Made by a program: the position numbers and the translations under genes
Part shown: positions 48,001 to 55,579 of the stretch, piece after piece
Layout of the letters: the number at the start of each line of letters is the position of its first letter
Position numbering within the stretch: the first letter of the stretch is position 1
DNA from: an uncultured Rickettsiales bacterium
GTDB taxonomy: Bacteria; Pseudomonadota; Alphaproteobacteria; Rs-D84
Length of the DNA stretch: 64,000 bases
Direction of reading: 5' to 3'
Assembly: GCA_900550495.1 (NCBI GenBank)
Contig: URSJ01000005.1
Coordinates: 13,653 to 77,652, forward strand
The notes under the pieces: model-generated
Told to the model about the DNA's origin: nothing
The model's database searches: none
What the model saw: only the letters and a program-made list of their open reading frames with translations

Positions 48001-48340
48001 GCCATTGTGGCGACGCAAATATGCGACGGCCGGACGGGTAATGCGGCTGCGAATAAATGATATGGTTATGGCGACGTTTTCCAAAGCTGACCCAAAATTG
48101 CCCAAGGGATTGGTGGAAACGGTTATGCACCAATGCGCAATAGAAAATACGGATACGGTCAATGTGATATTTCGTGTTAAAAAAATCAGCAGTAATGGCA
48201 CGATATATTTACGTCCGCATTTTATTGCCAAGGAAGAGGGCGATACAAAGTCATGGGCCGCCAGCGCTACGTCATTGCAAGAGCATAACGCGCACAAGGT
48301 GTATGTCAGCCCATCTGGAAAATTGCAATGCTCAGAATAA
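45011..48340 (+). CDS. cas9: Cas9 endonuclease, type II-C
   Basis: A 1109-residue RNA-guided DNA nuclease, in the size range of compact II-C enzymes. RuvC-I LGLDLGSTSLGWAV (Asp8), Arg-rich bridge helix (VRREHRQMRRRG), RuvC-II NIEMGRD (Glu493), HNH EIEHILPFSR with the catalytic His577 followed by DDS...NK, and RuvC-III HHAIDAFVVA (Asp721) are all intact, closely like the Neisseria pattern. GTG at 45011 is chosen because AAAGGGG lies seven bases before it; GTG 45005 is too close. Its stop overlaps the end of cas2 (convergent) by 9 bp. It should be active. Confidence 0.97.
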   Translation: MKYKLGLDLGSTSLGWAVVELNDMDNITRLVDMGVRIFPDGRDAQSHTPINVVRREHRQMRRRGDRVALRKKRTLQLIHKYGMDFDIHSNVSLENPYALRARAVVEKLQPHELGRVLFHLALRRGFKSNRKETRGEAGGKLKNATASLQVAMGDKTLGQFQFESHRYRFAEQFDGNKIKDGAFYPTRDMYLAEFNRICTAQGLSDEMRKEFEHAIFHQRPLLPPVIGTCMFEPGQLRAYKFEPVFQRFRVLQQINQLRIIDNGVVTELSGEQRQKLQDILLRTFDGVKRDKSGRVKITFAAVRKMLGLARGVRFNLETEKRKEMDVDTTAFAFSECGLSDFWYACPDDKKSQILARINDDTLGDDDLVDYLVENCGLNPDVAAQLIQRPFEDGVANLSVCAMQKMLPFLAQGDLYHVAADKAGYNHADRGVVQMAQLPYYGDVAALKPSLAPDKNGVYRTMNATVHIALNQLRAVVNDLIARFGSVPYAINIEMGRDVRAGALERAEIDSQQAANKRENDRIASELVVMGVRVSRENIQKYKLWENLGKNPLDRRCVYTGEIISKEKLFSPEFEIEHILPFSRTLDDSMANKTISAVAANRFKGNRSPDEAFTDSKSPWHYDDVVARAQNLPGATKWRFNRGAMNAFLRDQDCIARALNDTRFMTRISVTYLQHVCADKYRVTGMPGRMTAMLRDAWHLDWWKDKADAEKYRGNHIHHAIDAFVVACTGAGILQRLSRNAIETDKLFGKPQKEKRRQWFVDMNVPFDGFDYYDFKMRCENTIISYRQSQKSPKDSKGTIGCLHEDTAYNLEFFERGTSAVMSRRDALPTTDKDRKAFTKDFNNVNPKTLQMFLKDTGTTNDEPNIANKFLDWCTLRDIRKVRMYKRGVDVTTYVPVFRTKRQRDTYRAAYLNWYVASGIAGGIADKKMRLAQQEKEKALLQEFQNAAKLAYKWYVGGNNFCADVFKMRDDDKRYPKLRGRWQVEILSNYNAQLDAGSPLWRRKYATAGRVMRLRINDMVMATFSKADPKLPKGLVETVMHQCAIENTDTVNVIFRVKKISSNGTIYLRPHFIAKEEGDTKSWAASATSLQEHNAHKVYVSPSGKLQCSE

Positions 48341-48670
48341 TTGTAATTGGCCCGGACGCGATGCTAATGCGCGTGGGCTGTTTGCTTTGTCCAAGTGGAT
48401 TATATCGCCAAATTGTGTGTCGGTGAAAAATAAAATATTTACGTCGCCTGTCCGTGGGTTGTTGCGTTTTACAGCGTGAACGTATTTTTGTGAATTTTCC
48501 CGCGTTCCGGTAAAACGCATATAGACTGAATATTGCGCCATTGAAAATCCCAGGTCTTGCAGAAAATTGCGAAACCGTGATGCCTCGCGACGTTCGTGTT
48601 TTGTATCGGTTGGCAAATCAAACATAACCATCATCCACATATATTTTAATCCATCAGTTTTTAATGACAT
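48332..48670 (-). CDS. cas2: Cas2 spacer-acquisition protein
   Basis: A 112-residue protein with the Cas2 ferredoxin-like start (MWMMVMFDLPTDTKHERREASRFR) and the type II pattern GFSMAQYSVYMR. Cas2 bridges two Cas1 dimers in spacer integration. The ATG at 48670 overlaps the end of cas1 by 17 bp; a start at 48640 (MWMMVMF) just after the cas1 stop is the alternative. It is convergent with cas9 and overlaps its 3' end, unlike the usual cas9-cas1-cas2 operon. Confidence 0.93.
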   Translation of the reverse strand: MSLKTDGLKYMWMMVMFDLPTDTKHERREASRFRNFLQDLGFSMAQYSVYMRFTGTRENSQKYVHAVKRNNPRTGDVNILFFTDTQFGDIIHLDKANSPRALASRPGQLQLF

Positions 48671-49562
48671 TTTCAAAGTCCAATTTGTTTTTCTTTTCTT
48701 TCAGTGAATTTACAAAATTCCAAACATCGCGTTGCATAATGGTGGCCAATGGTGATGTGCCACCACCCCGGGTTGGAATATTGGTCTCCAGGGTGCCCGA
48801 CAACATGCGTTTGTCGTCTGGGGTCAATTCGCGTGACGGATTATCGGTGCCATCAAATATGTCGTATACAATGGCGTCAATTACTGGACGATACACCTCC
48901 ATCAAATCGTCCACCAGGCACATTGGGTTTAGTTGATTGTGGTGTTCTATGCCGTATGATGGGTTCAGACCACTGGCAACGACCAGGCGTGCCATTGCGC
49001 CCCGTAAAATAGCATAACCGTAATTCAGAAACGCATTGATTCCTTTGGCATTATGATTGCGTAAAAAATATGGGCCAAACAGACTGGTGAAATACATTCT
49101 AGCGGCAATACCTTCCATATTATTGCTGTCGCCAGATAATACCGCAGATGGGATATGTTTGATACGATTGTCTATGCCATATTTATCCAAAACGCGGGAC
49201 TGGTTGCGAATTTTTTCTTGGACGATGCGTCGCCACAACTGCTTTTCTAGTGGGCGCGATGTATTTATTTGCATTTGCTGCACGGCCATTTGGCGATTTT
49301 GACCAACCAGTGGCGTCATTATACCGATTGGATTATAGTTATCACCGATTATTATCAATGGTATTCCGTTTTCACACATGGCAGACATTAAAGCCTGGGT
49401 AAAAACAATTGCGCGTCCAGTGGCCATAACGGCGCATATGCTGTCTAATGGAACTTCTCCGATAGTTGTTCCGTGTTCTGTGACGCACAAGAATCCCCGT
49501 CGAACCGACAGTTCGCGATTGTCGCTGGAAATTTCTATTATATTGGTTTGCATACTGCTCAT
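48654..49562 (-). CDS. cas1: Cas1 integrase
   Basis: A 302-residue type II Cas1 that inserts new spacers. Metal ligands are visible at Glu150 (NNMEGIAARMYF), His207 or His208 (GIEHHNQLNP) and the acidic pair in VDDLMEVYRP (about 218-222). The N-terminal beta domain (NRELSVRRGFLCV) is complete. It runs with cas2 on the minus strand and starts 151 bp from the array, separated from it by the array terminator. The start is not supported by a clear ribosome binding site. Confidence 0.96.
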   Translation of the reverse strand: MSSMQTNIIEISSDNRELSVRRGFLCVTEHGTTIGEVPLDSICAVMATGRAIVFTQALMSAMCENGIPLIIIGDNYNPIGIMTPLVGQNRQMAVQQMQINTSRPLEKQLWRRIVQEKIRNQSRVLDKYGIDNRIKHIPSAVLSGDSNNMEGIAARMYFTSLFGPYFLRNHNAKGINAFLNYGYAILRGAMARLVVASGLNPSYGIEHHNQLNPMCLVDDLMEVYRPVIDAIVYDIFDGTDNPSRELTPDDKRMLSGTLETNIPTRGGGTSPLATIMQRDVWNFVNSLKEKKNKLDFENVIKN

Positions 49563-49677
49563 ATAGGACTGTTTTTAGTTTTGTCAATACGTATTTTCGG
49601 AAAAAAGACGCAAAAAATAACGATAACGAATCGTTTCATGCGAAAAATAAGGTATTTTTTATTTTGAAATAAATTAT

Positions 49678-49704
49678 AAAAAGCCCCGAATCTCGGGGCT
49701 TTTG
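49678..49704 (-). terminator. Terminator of the CRISPR array transcript
   Basis: AAGCCCCGA-GATT-CGGGGCTT type hairpin followed by U-run on the minus strand, directly after the last repeat in the direction of crRNA transcription. Confidence 0.75.
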
Positions 49705-49713
49705 TTGATATGT

Positions 49714-50211
49714 ATTATATCAGATTGGAATTAGATGTCTAGCCGCAACGCGATGGCATCAAAAGGCGATTAAATAGGCAATTATATCAGATTGGAATTA
49801 GATGTCTAGCCGCAACGTATAACAACAAATATGTCAACCAGACCAAATTATATCAGATTGGAATTAGATGTCTAGCCGCAACTGCAAATGCCGTTGAACA
49901 ATCCGGTGTTTTATTATATCAGATTGGAATTAGATGTCTAGCCGCAACAAACATACCCCTCTATCTCAGAGAATATGATTATATCAGATTGGAATTAGAT
50001 GTCTAGCCGCAACTGTTTGTGCGGCTGTGTATGTCAGAACCGCATTATATCAGATTGGAATTAGATGTCTAGCCGCAACCGAACGGTTCGGCGTTGACCT
50101 GGTAAGGGATTATATCAGATTGGAATTAGATGTCTAGCCGCAACTGATTCTGGTAAAAACATTATTGCCCCCTTTATTATATCAGATTGGAATTAGATGT
50201 CTAGCCGCAAC
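49714..50211 (-). CRISPR. CRISPR array, 8 repeats and 7 spacers
   Basis: Eight identical 36-bp repeats (plus-strand start ATTATATCAGATTGG, end CTAGCCGCAAC) at 49714, 49781, 49847, 49913, 49978, 50044, 50109 and 50176, with spacers of 29-31 bp. The crRNA strand is minus: the repeat then begins GTTGCGGCTAGACA and ends GATATAAT, and its first half pairs with the tracrRNA. Within each repeat TAGACA and TATAAT are 16 bp apart, a repeat-embedded promoter as known in Neisseria II-C arrays. No spacer matches elsewhere in this window by eye. The array ends in a terminator next to cas1. Confidence 0.98.
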
Positions 50212-50215
50212 AATT

Positions 50216-50228
50216 AAATAAAATCAAT
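50216..50228. repeat. Short direct repeat flanking thyX (left copy)
   Basis: AAATAAAATCAAT lies four bases after the eighth repeat and again near 50921-50933 before the ninth repeat. It may be leader sequence duplicated around the thyX gene. Confidence 0.35.
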
Positions 50229-50245
50229 AACTTAAATAATAAGAT

Positions 50246-50902
50246 TTATCGTGTTTTTTGCTTTCCCTTTAGCATTTTATTATATAATTCGTCAAATATG
50301 ACAGGAATGTTCTTTGCAAATAATTCTAATGTCGGTTGCATAATTTCTTTTACACATGGACGAGAATTACCTAAAGCGCGTAATTCAAATATATGATACC
50401 ATTCCCGTAGATTAGCTGTCATATTCATCTCAGCTGCAGTCGATTGTGGAAGTAATAGACTTAATTCATCTGGTGTTGCACCTAACGTAGCCATTTGTAA
50501 ATAATGTTCTTCAGCTTGTTGACAAGCATTTAACCAGACTTGATATTTCAATGTATCTTTAGGAATTTCAATTGGATCTAAGAATTTAATATTATTATCA
50601 AACTTATCCTTTGAATAATTACACCAACGTGTGCTTTCAATTGCAAAACTAGAATGCCGCATACGAGTCAAATCTTTATATGCTGCAATATTAGTTAAAT
50701 AATTCATCGAAACAGAATAGTTTTCAATCATGGACGTATGCCCAGATTTCATTAAATTTGCTACAATCTTCTTTGCTGATTCTAAATCATCTGAATCCTT
50801 ATATGATTTATAACAGGTTCTAGCAATTCGTTGAATTAATAATAACGCTTCTTTACCATCAATTTTAGTTAATGGATTTACTTGTGCTTTAACGATTTTC
50901 AT
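50246..50902 (-). CDS. thyX: Flavin-dependent thymidylate synthase
   Basis: A 218-residue enzyme that makes dTMP from dUMP with FAD. The family signature is RMRHSSFAIESTRW, near residue 80, and a C-terminal ANLREWYHIFELRALGNSRPCVKEI block resembles the conserved RxxxFFxLR part. ATG 50902 has AAAGGAGT upstream. The codon use is AT-rich, like the phage-type genes to its right and unlike cas9. The gene lies between the eighth and ninth CRISPR repeats and follows a truncated thymidylate-kinase-like gene on the same strand. Confidence 0.88.
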   Translation of the reverse strand: MKIVKAQVNPLTKIDGKEALLLIQRIARTCYKSYKDSDDLESAKKIVANLMKSGHTSMIENYSVSMNYLTNIAAYKDLTRMRHSSFAIESTRWCNYSKDKFDNNIKFLDPIEIPKDTLKYQVWLNACQQAEEHYLQMATLGATPDELSLLLPQSTAAEMNMTANLREWYHIFELRALGNSRPCVKEIMQPTLELFAKNIPVIFDELYNKMLKGKQKTR

Positions 50903-50946
50903 TTTTACTCCTTTATAAACAAATAAAATCAATGGAAAATATTATA

Positions 50947-50982
50947 ATTATATCAGATTGGAATTAGATGTCCAGCCGCAAC
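50947..50982 (-). repeat. Ninth CRISPR repeat, isolated, one mismatch
   Basis: A 36-bp copy of the array repeat with a single T to C change (TCCAGCC for TCTAGCC). It is 735 bp from the eighth repeat and interrupts the thymidylate-kinase-like gene. Confidence 0.95.
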
Positions 50983-51113
50983 CGGTTATTGGCACCGCCC
51001 TTAAAGAATGTCTGGATGGGCGTAGAGGCATATTCATAATTAAGATATTTTGCTAGCGATCTGGCACAGGTGGATTTTCCAACCCCATCCATACCCTTAA
51101 TATCAATGATCAT
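50964..51113 (-). pseudogene. Truncated thymidylate-kinase-like gene
   Basis: Begins MIIDIKGMDGVGKSTCARSL, a P-loop (GMDGVGKST) typical of dTMP and deoxynucleoside kinases, which phosphorylate dTMP. AAGGACC precedes the ATG. After about 43 codons the reading frame enters the ninth CRISPR repeat and stops inside it, so the rest of a roughly 200-residue enzyme is missing. Next to thyX this suggests a phage thymidylate cassette cut by the repeat. Confidence 0.75.
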
Positions 51114-51233
51114 TTCTGGTCCTTAATTGCAAGTTTTAATATGTTTCTTGCTACCAGCAAATAGCATACCATCGCTTATTGTCAAGCAAAAATTGTCAAA
51201 AATATATATTTTGTCCAGTTGTCTTCTTTGTAA

Positions 51234-51506
51234 TTACTTTATTCCACTTTTACCGTATACCAATTTGAAGTTCCTGCGGTTCTTTTTACGAATAGAAACG
51301 TGTGGCTTGTCTGAGTCTATGACAAAAACAATCCTCCCAATCCAAATTCTGAAATATCTTGCATGTACTTTTTTGAATTTAACTGGTTCATGGGTTCGTA
51401 TTTCTGTTCCGTCTGTGTGTTCATATTCAGTACTGCGTCCAAACCCATATTTGTTGTTATCAAAGTCCAAGCCATACTCTGTGAAAATCTTTTTAACTTT
51501 TGGCAT
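51234..51506 (-). CDS. Hypothetical protein, 90 residues
   Basis: A basic, AT-rich gene with a perfect Shine-Dalgarno (AAAGGAGG) 8 bases upstream. The protein (MPKVKKIFTEYGLDFDNNKY, C-terminus KLVYGKSGIK) has no recognised domain. Its context (thyX, kinase fragment, recombinase remnant) suggests a phage or mobile-element origin. Confidence 0.6.
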   Translation of the reverse strand: MPKVKKIFTEYGLDFDNNKYGFGRSTEYEHTDGTEIRTHEPVKFKKVHARYFRIWIGRIVFVIDSDKPHVSIRKKNRRNFKLVYGKSGIK

Positions 51507-51659
51507 GATTGTCCTCCTTTTCTCTATTAAATTCTGCCACGAATGCTCTAGGTTCGCAATAATTATTCTTTGAATTTACTAGTTTAGCATTTCTTCTTCA
51601 ATATCTAACGTGATTGAGGTGCTTTTATTGTCTACCTTGTTGATAAGACAATCTCTTTC

Positions 51660-52338
51660 ATGATTATAGCAAGTAATTGGACTGCCTCTGATACAAATGA
51701 TGTGCTATTAAAATTTATCATGGTTGTCCTTCGATTCCTGAATTCTGACATGACCAAATTACCAGATGAAAAACGCTTGGCATTCAACCAATGCAAATAT
51801 AGTGATGAACTGCTGAAATCAATGATTGAAAAAATCGTGTACAACAATCATAAAATAAGTACTTTTATAAAAATCAAAAATATCGAATATCTGCAAAATT
51901 TCCAAAAGCAAGACTATATGAATCCGACATGCGAGCCAATGGACTACTACGTCATCAGATGGGCAGTATGCGGTAATTGAAACCCCTCTATATTTCTCGG
52001 CTGGTACTTGTATTAACCAACGAAATGGCGATGTAGAAGTTGAATTACTGACAATGACCGGAAACACTCAAATACTAATCAAGGCACTGGCCTATGCGTG
52101 GAAATATAAAAAGGAGTATGAAAACGGGGTTGGTATAAAGGCCATCGCAAAAAACGAACAACGCGATCAACGAACAATATATAAATACCTGAACCTGGCA
52201 TACCTGTCGCCACGGATTATCAACGACATCATGGACAGCAAAATCCCACCCCATGTCAACCTGCAAACGTTATTCCAAATCGCAAGTAAACATGAGAATT
52301 TTGGTGAACAGGAACAGGCATTTTATGAAATCAACTAA
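51660..52338 (+). pseudogene. Serine recombinase C-terminal remnant, frameshifted
   Basis: Two plus-strand frames together resemble the C-terminal half of a large serine recombinase. The first (51660 to about 51915) has DELLKSMIEKIVYNNHKIS. The second, open from 51922, has AVIETPLYFSAGTCINQRNG, then a helix-turn-helix (GIKAIAKNEQRDQRTIYKYL, NLAYLSPRIINDIMDSK). The joint is a frameshift near 51919. The catalytic N-terminal domain is absent. It marks the decay of an integrated element. The family call rests on general pattern. Confidence 0.55.
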
Positions 52339-53147
52339 TTAACGGGTTTAAATTCAATCTTAATAGGAAGTTCCGACATCGCATAATGTACAAAGTCCTT
52401 GCCCAAATTGGTTAATTCATATTGTTTGTTTGGTTCAAATGCTGATTCCATCGTTGTTGAAGCTGAACTTTTGCCAATACCAGATCGTTGTCTTAGAAAT
52501 TGTCCATCGTATGTAACATTACGATGTTGTCTAATTATTCCACCTGTGGACAAATCTCTTATCACCAAGCGAAACAAATCTGCATCTGCGGAATTTTCTC
52601 TAACTCGTTGGCGACCTAATTTATTCCAGATTTCAAAACGAGAAATCCCTTCTGGTTGGTTATAGATGGCTTCAATAACTCTAAAATGTAGCTCTGAGTA
52701 TGTTTTTATCCAATCCAAGAACATACGTATCACATCATAGCTATAACTCCCTGATACATCTGCAGCCGTATTGGAAAGTATATTTCTGATGTAGATACGC
52801 TTTTGTTCGCTTTCGGCCGCCCCCCATTCACGAAATGCCTTTTTTGATAATGATTGAAAATCGGTGCTAGAAACTTTGTCTGCAATTTTTTCATCTTGAA
52901 AATCTAATCTTGACATGATTTCAAGAATTGTCTGTTGCTTTTCCTTCATTTCATCTCGTAACATTGAAATCCAATTATATAAAAAAGCATTTGCTTTTTC
53001 TTGTTGCTTATCCTGGTATGCACCCTTTATCGCCGAAATAATTCCACCAGCATACGGTATTACACCAGCCAATACATCAAGTCCTGCCTTTGCTATTCTT
53101 TTACCTTTGCTATCTTGTTCAATTTCTTCTGGTAAATTATCAGCCAT
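52335..53147 (-). CDS. Hypothetical protein with central hydrophobic segment
   Basis: A 270-residue protein; ATG 53147 has AAAGGATTT upstream. A hydrophobic Gly/Ala-rich part (AGLDVLAGVIPYAGGIISAI, about residues 20-40) is followed by a helical domain and a winged-helix-like C-terminal part (RVIEAIYNQPEGISRFEIWN). It ends 4 bp inside the recombinase remnant. AT-rich, probably part of the imported region; such layouts occur in membrane-acting accessory proteins, but no family is recognised. Confidence 0.6.
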   Translation of the reverse strand: MADNLPEEIEQDSKGKRIAKAGLDVLAGVIPYAGGIISAIKGAYQDKQQEKANAFLYNWISMLRDEMKEKQQTILEIMSRLDFQDEKIADKVSSTDFQSLSKKAFREWGAAESEQKRIYIRNILSNTAADVSGSYSYDVIRMFLDWIKTYSELHFRVIEAIYNQPEGISRFEIWNKLGRQRVRENSADADLFRLVIRDLSTGGIIRQHRNVTYDGQFLRQRSGIGKSSASTTMESAFEPNKQYELTNLGKDFVHYAMSELPIKIEFKPVN

Positions 53148-53360
53148 AATCAAATCCTTTCTTTTTTCTAAAATATAGATTTTTTCCACAATTTTTCAAT
53201 CCCATTGACTCCACAAAATTAGGCATTATATAAATTCTGGTATATTATGGGTGGATTTGCGTATATTAGGGGAATACCGGAGTCAATGCATTCCGCGAAT
53301 GCCCGCAGTGGGGGGCGGAGACACGAAAAAAGTCGCAACTGTGTGCGACCTTTCTAATTA

Positions 53361-53373
53361 CTGGTCGGGGCGA
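53361..53373. repeat. Partial tRNA-Pro att copy
   Basis: CTGGTCGGGGCGA, 13 bases identical to the tRNA-Pro 3' end, 169 bp left of the full att copy; probably the relic of an earlier integration. Confidence 0.5.
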
Positions 53374-53528
53374 CAATGAGTAGGCGAGGGCGTGCATTGC
53401 ACGGCCAAACCGTCACGAATGCCCCGCAGTTGTGGCCAAGCCACAACGAGGGAAAGATGAGAACCAAGTTTAAATCCGCGTCCCACGAAAAAAATAAAAA
53501 ACGACCCAAAGTGGTCGTTTATTATTTT

Positions 53529-53546
53529 TCTGGTCGGGGCGAAAGG
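53529..53546. repeat. attL-like copy of the tRNA-Pro 3' end
   Basis: TCTGGTCGGGGCGAAAGG, identical to 60120-60137 at the 3' end of tRNA-Pro. The two copies bound a 6.6-kb element that carries an integrase next to the tRNA. Confidence 0.85.
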
Positions 53547-54121
53547 GAACCGGTCATTTTTTGTAAAACCCCAGAAAACCAACCTTTTTTATGTTCTGCT
53601 TTTCCCAACCTTGTTAAAATGTCATACACTTTGTATCACACTTTCTTGTTGATACAGTTATAATCCATTTTTTTGATAATGTAAACTGGTTTTTATGGTC
53701 GTGAACCCAGTTTTTATATTTTTTGGGTCAATCGACCACTGTTTCAAGGATGTTTTATCAACGGAGTCATAAAATTTAGGGTTTTGGTATCATAATACCA
53801 TAAAAATCAAAAAAAATGCAAAAAAATGACATTTATAAAGTCTAACAAGCGTTAAAAACGTAAAAAAAATAGTTCTAATATATATGGGGTGATAAATTTT
53901 GTCCCATAACCGAACCTATTTTTTATTAACCCCAAAAGACACCAAGTGGGGTCAAATCAAAATAAAATCCAAAAACAAATCAAATACCTTTGTCATCAAA
54001 AAAATATCGGTATGATTATTTTTGTCGTTTTTTAACATTTGTCCCTTTTTGATGTCCTTTGGATTCCAATTAACATTTTCTGTAAATAATGCACAAACCG
54101 AAACAACAGAGAGGTATAAAA

Positions 54122-54607
54122 ATGGATACCCAATTTCCAGCGATTATATTCGCAAGACAAAACCTATTTTTTAAACAGGATAAAGTGGATACCTTGACCC
54201 CACAATTATTTAGAACTACAAAATATTGCTTAAAAAAAGATCTGGTAATTTTACAGACGTTTTTTGAAACACACCCAGCAGATTATGTATTTTATAAAAT
54301 GATAAACTACATAACCGATTTACATAAAACAGTTGCAGTTGTGTTTGATAGTGCAAAACAATTACCCACGTATGATTTTGGAAGAATTGTTTTATTAGAT
54401 TTTTTATTCAGCACAAGCACCATTGAAATACATTTGGTTAAGGAAAATATGGTTTTGATGGACATAAAAAGCGAATATGAATCAAAAATGTGGTCAAAAT
54501 ATACAAATACACATCCAAAAAAAATGCAGTGGTTACGTAACGGTATTGATGTTTACAAATATTTGGAACTAGATACCACAAATGGTTTACATACTAATCT
54601 TGGTTAA
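54122..54607 (+). CDS. Hypothetical protein of the integrated element
   Basis: A 161-residue protein; ATG 54122 has GAGAGG about 8 bases upstream. It is AT-rich, with mixed helical pattern (LQTFFETHPADYVFYKMINY, VLLDFLFSTSTIEIHLVKEN). No known domain recognised. First gene of the element on the left side. Confidence 0.55.
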   Translation: MDTQFPAIIFARQNLFFKQDKVDTLTPQLFRTTKYCLKKDLVILQTFFETHPADYVFYKMINYITDLHKTVAVVFDSAKQLPTYDFGRIVLLDFLFSTSTIEIHLVKENMVLMDIKSEYESKMWSKYTNTHPKKMQWLRNGIDVYKYLELDTTNGLHTNLG

Positions 54608-54622
54608 TTTATAACAGGCTGG

Positions 54623-54865
54623 GTGCTTGTCGGGGAACAGTTGACCATTTCGGGCACCCACAGGATACTATTTTACCCAATTTTATTAAAAGACACAGTT
54701 TTAACCGTTAGTGTCTTATCAACCAACGGAGTGATTATTGTGGGGTATCTGACCCCCGGTATAGGTGAAAAAACGCCTTTACGTTACGGTGCGTATAAAT
54801 ATCAGTTGTCGTTAATAGACACCTGTGTAAACGACATTATCGGACACTATGGACTTCATAAATAG
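54623..54865 (+). CDS. Hypothetical protein, 80 residues
   Basis: A GTG-started frame just after the previous stop, with AGG before it. The protein is hydrophobic/beta-like (ILFYPILLKDTVLTVSVLST). Not recognised. It might be chance, but it keeps the strand and spacing of its neighbours. Confidence 0.4.
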   Translation: MLVGEQLTISGTHRILFYPILLKDTVLTVSVLSTNGVIIVGYLTPGIGEKTPLRYGAYKYQLSLIDTCVNDIIGHYGLHK

Positions 54866-54995
54866 ACGTATTGAAAAATAATGTCGTATTTTATCGGTAA
54901 TATAACTGGGCAAGCCCCAAGTAAACAAATATACCTATAATTAAAATAAATAAAAAAATAACATACAAACAATAATAAAAATAACAATTAACATA

Positions 54996-55029
54996 CCCCA
55001 TAATATAACACATCACTTACATTATGGGG
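54996..55029. repeat. 9-bp inverted repeat upstream of the HUH gene
   Basis: CCCCATAAT, a 16-nt loop, then ATTATGGGG, ending 21 bp before the rep-like start. Possible operator or double-strand origin hairpin; seen only as a palindrome. Confidence 0.6.
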
Positions 55030-55050
55030 CACAAATATAGGAATAAAAAA

Positions 55051-55572
55051 ATGACTAAATTCAACAAAAATACTTTTTACAGCAAACAGCAATATTATAA
55101 AATGTTTCCTAAACTTATTTCGTTCCTAAACGAAGACAATCCCACACATTACTTATGTATTCGTTTACCCATTTATGCCGAAACTGATTGCAGTTACAAG
55201 GCACTTGATTTATTACACCCAATTTTATTAAACCTTGAACGAAAATTATGTGGGTCACATTGGAATCGACATCATTTACGTTTTCGTGGTGTAACAGAAT
55301 TGGGGACAAAACACGTGTGTCATTTTCATATTCATTTGACAGCACCCAATCATACCACCGAACAAATACAAAAAGTGTGTAATGATATTATAAAATTACG
55401 TAAAATGCCGTCACATGCTATATTAGTGCAAGACATAAACAGAACCCCTGAACATCTTGCGGGTTACAATACCAAAGAAATATATGTAGATAATTATAAT
55501 AACTTTGAATCGTTACGAATATTTACATCCAACGACTTGTTCAATATACCGTATAAACGCCCCAAAAAATAA
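55051..55572 (+). CDS. HUH-motif endonuclease / Rep-like protein
   Basis: A 173-residue basic protein. A His-hydrophobic-His motif (CHFHIHLTAP, about residue 95) and a downstream Tyr with nearby Lys (GYNTKEIY, about residue 140) are the hallmarks of HUH nucleases that nick DNA for rolling-circle replication or transposition. The N-terminus (HYLCIRLPIY, WNRHHLRFRGVTE) fits small viral/plasmid Rep proteins. AGGA precedes ATG 55051. It lies beside a palindrome in a tRNA-integrated element, so it may replicate the excised form. The family call rests on motifs only. Confidence 0.65.
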   Translation: MTKFNKNTFYSKQQYYKMFPKLISFLNEDNPTHYLCIRLPIYAETDCSYKALDLLHPILLNLERKLCGSHWNRHHLRFRGVTELGTKHVCHFHIHLTAPNHTTEQIQKVCNDIIKLRKMPSHAILVQDINRTPEHLAGYNTKEIYVDNYNNFESLRIFTSNDLFNIPYKRPKK

Positions 55573-55579
55573 ATAATTA

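Larger units (their letters stand above)
53148..54121. other. Non-coding junction with att copies and terminators
   Basis: No convincing gene. Hairpins with T-runs at 53332-53354 (GTCGCA..TGCGAC) and 53497-53520 (ACGACC..GGTCGT) each precede a copy of the tRNA-Pro 3' end. From about 53600 the sequence is extremely AT-rich, with a GGTATCATAATACC palindrome near 53782. It forms the left end of the integrated element. Confidence 0.6.

Noticed and set aside
50212..50946. Reading the 735-bp gap as a normal CRISPR leader
   Set aside because: It holds an intact thyX gene; a leader is not expected to be coding.
51632..51847. Minus-strand 71-codon frame near the recombinase remnant
   Set aside because: No ribosome binding site; antisense to the remnant frame.
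53376..53663. 95-codon plus-strand frame across the att copy
   Set aside because: Spans terminators and the att site; composition and context are non-coding.
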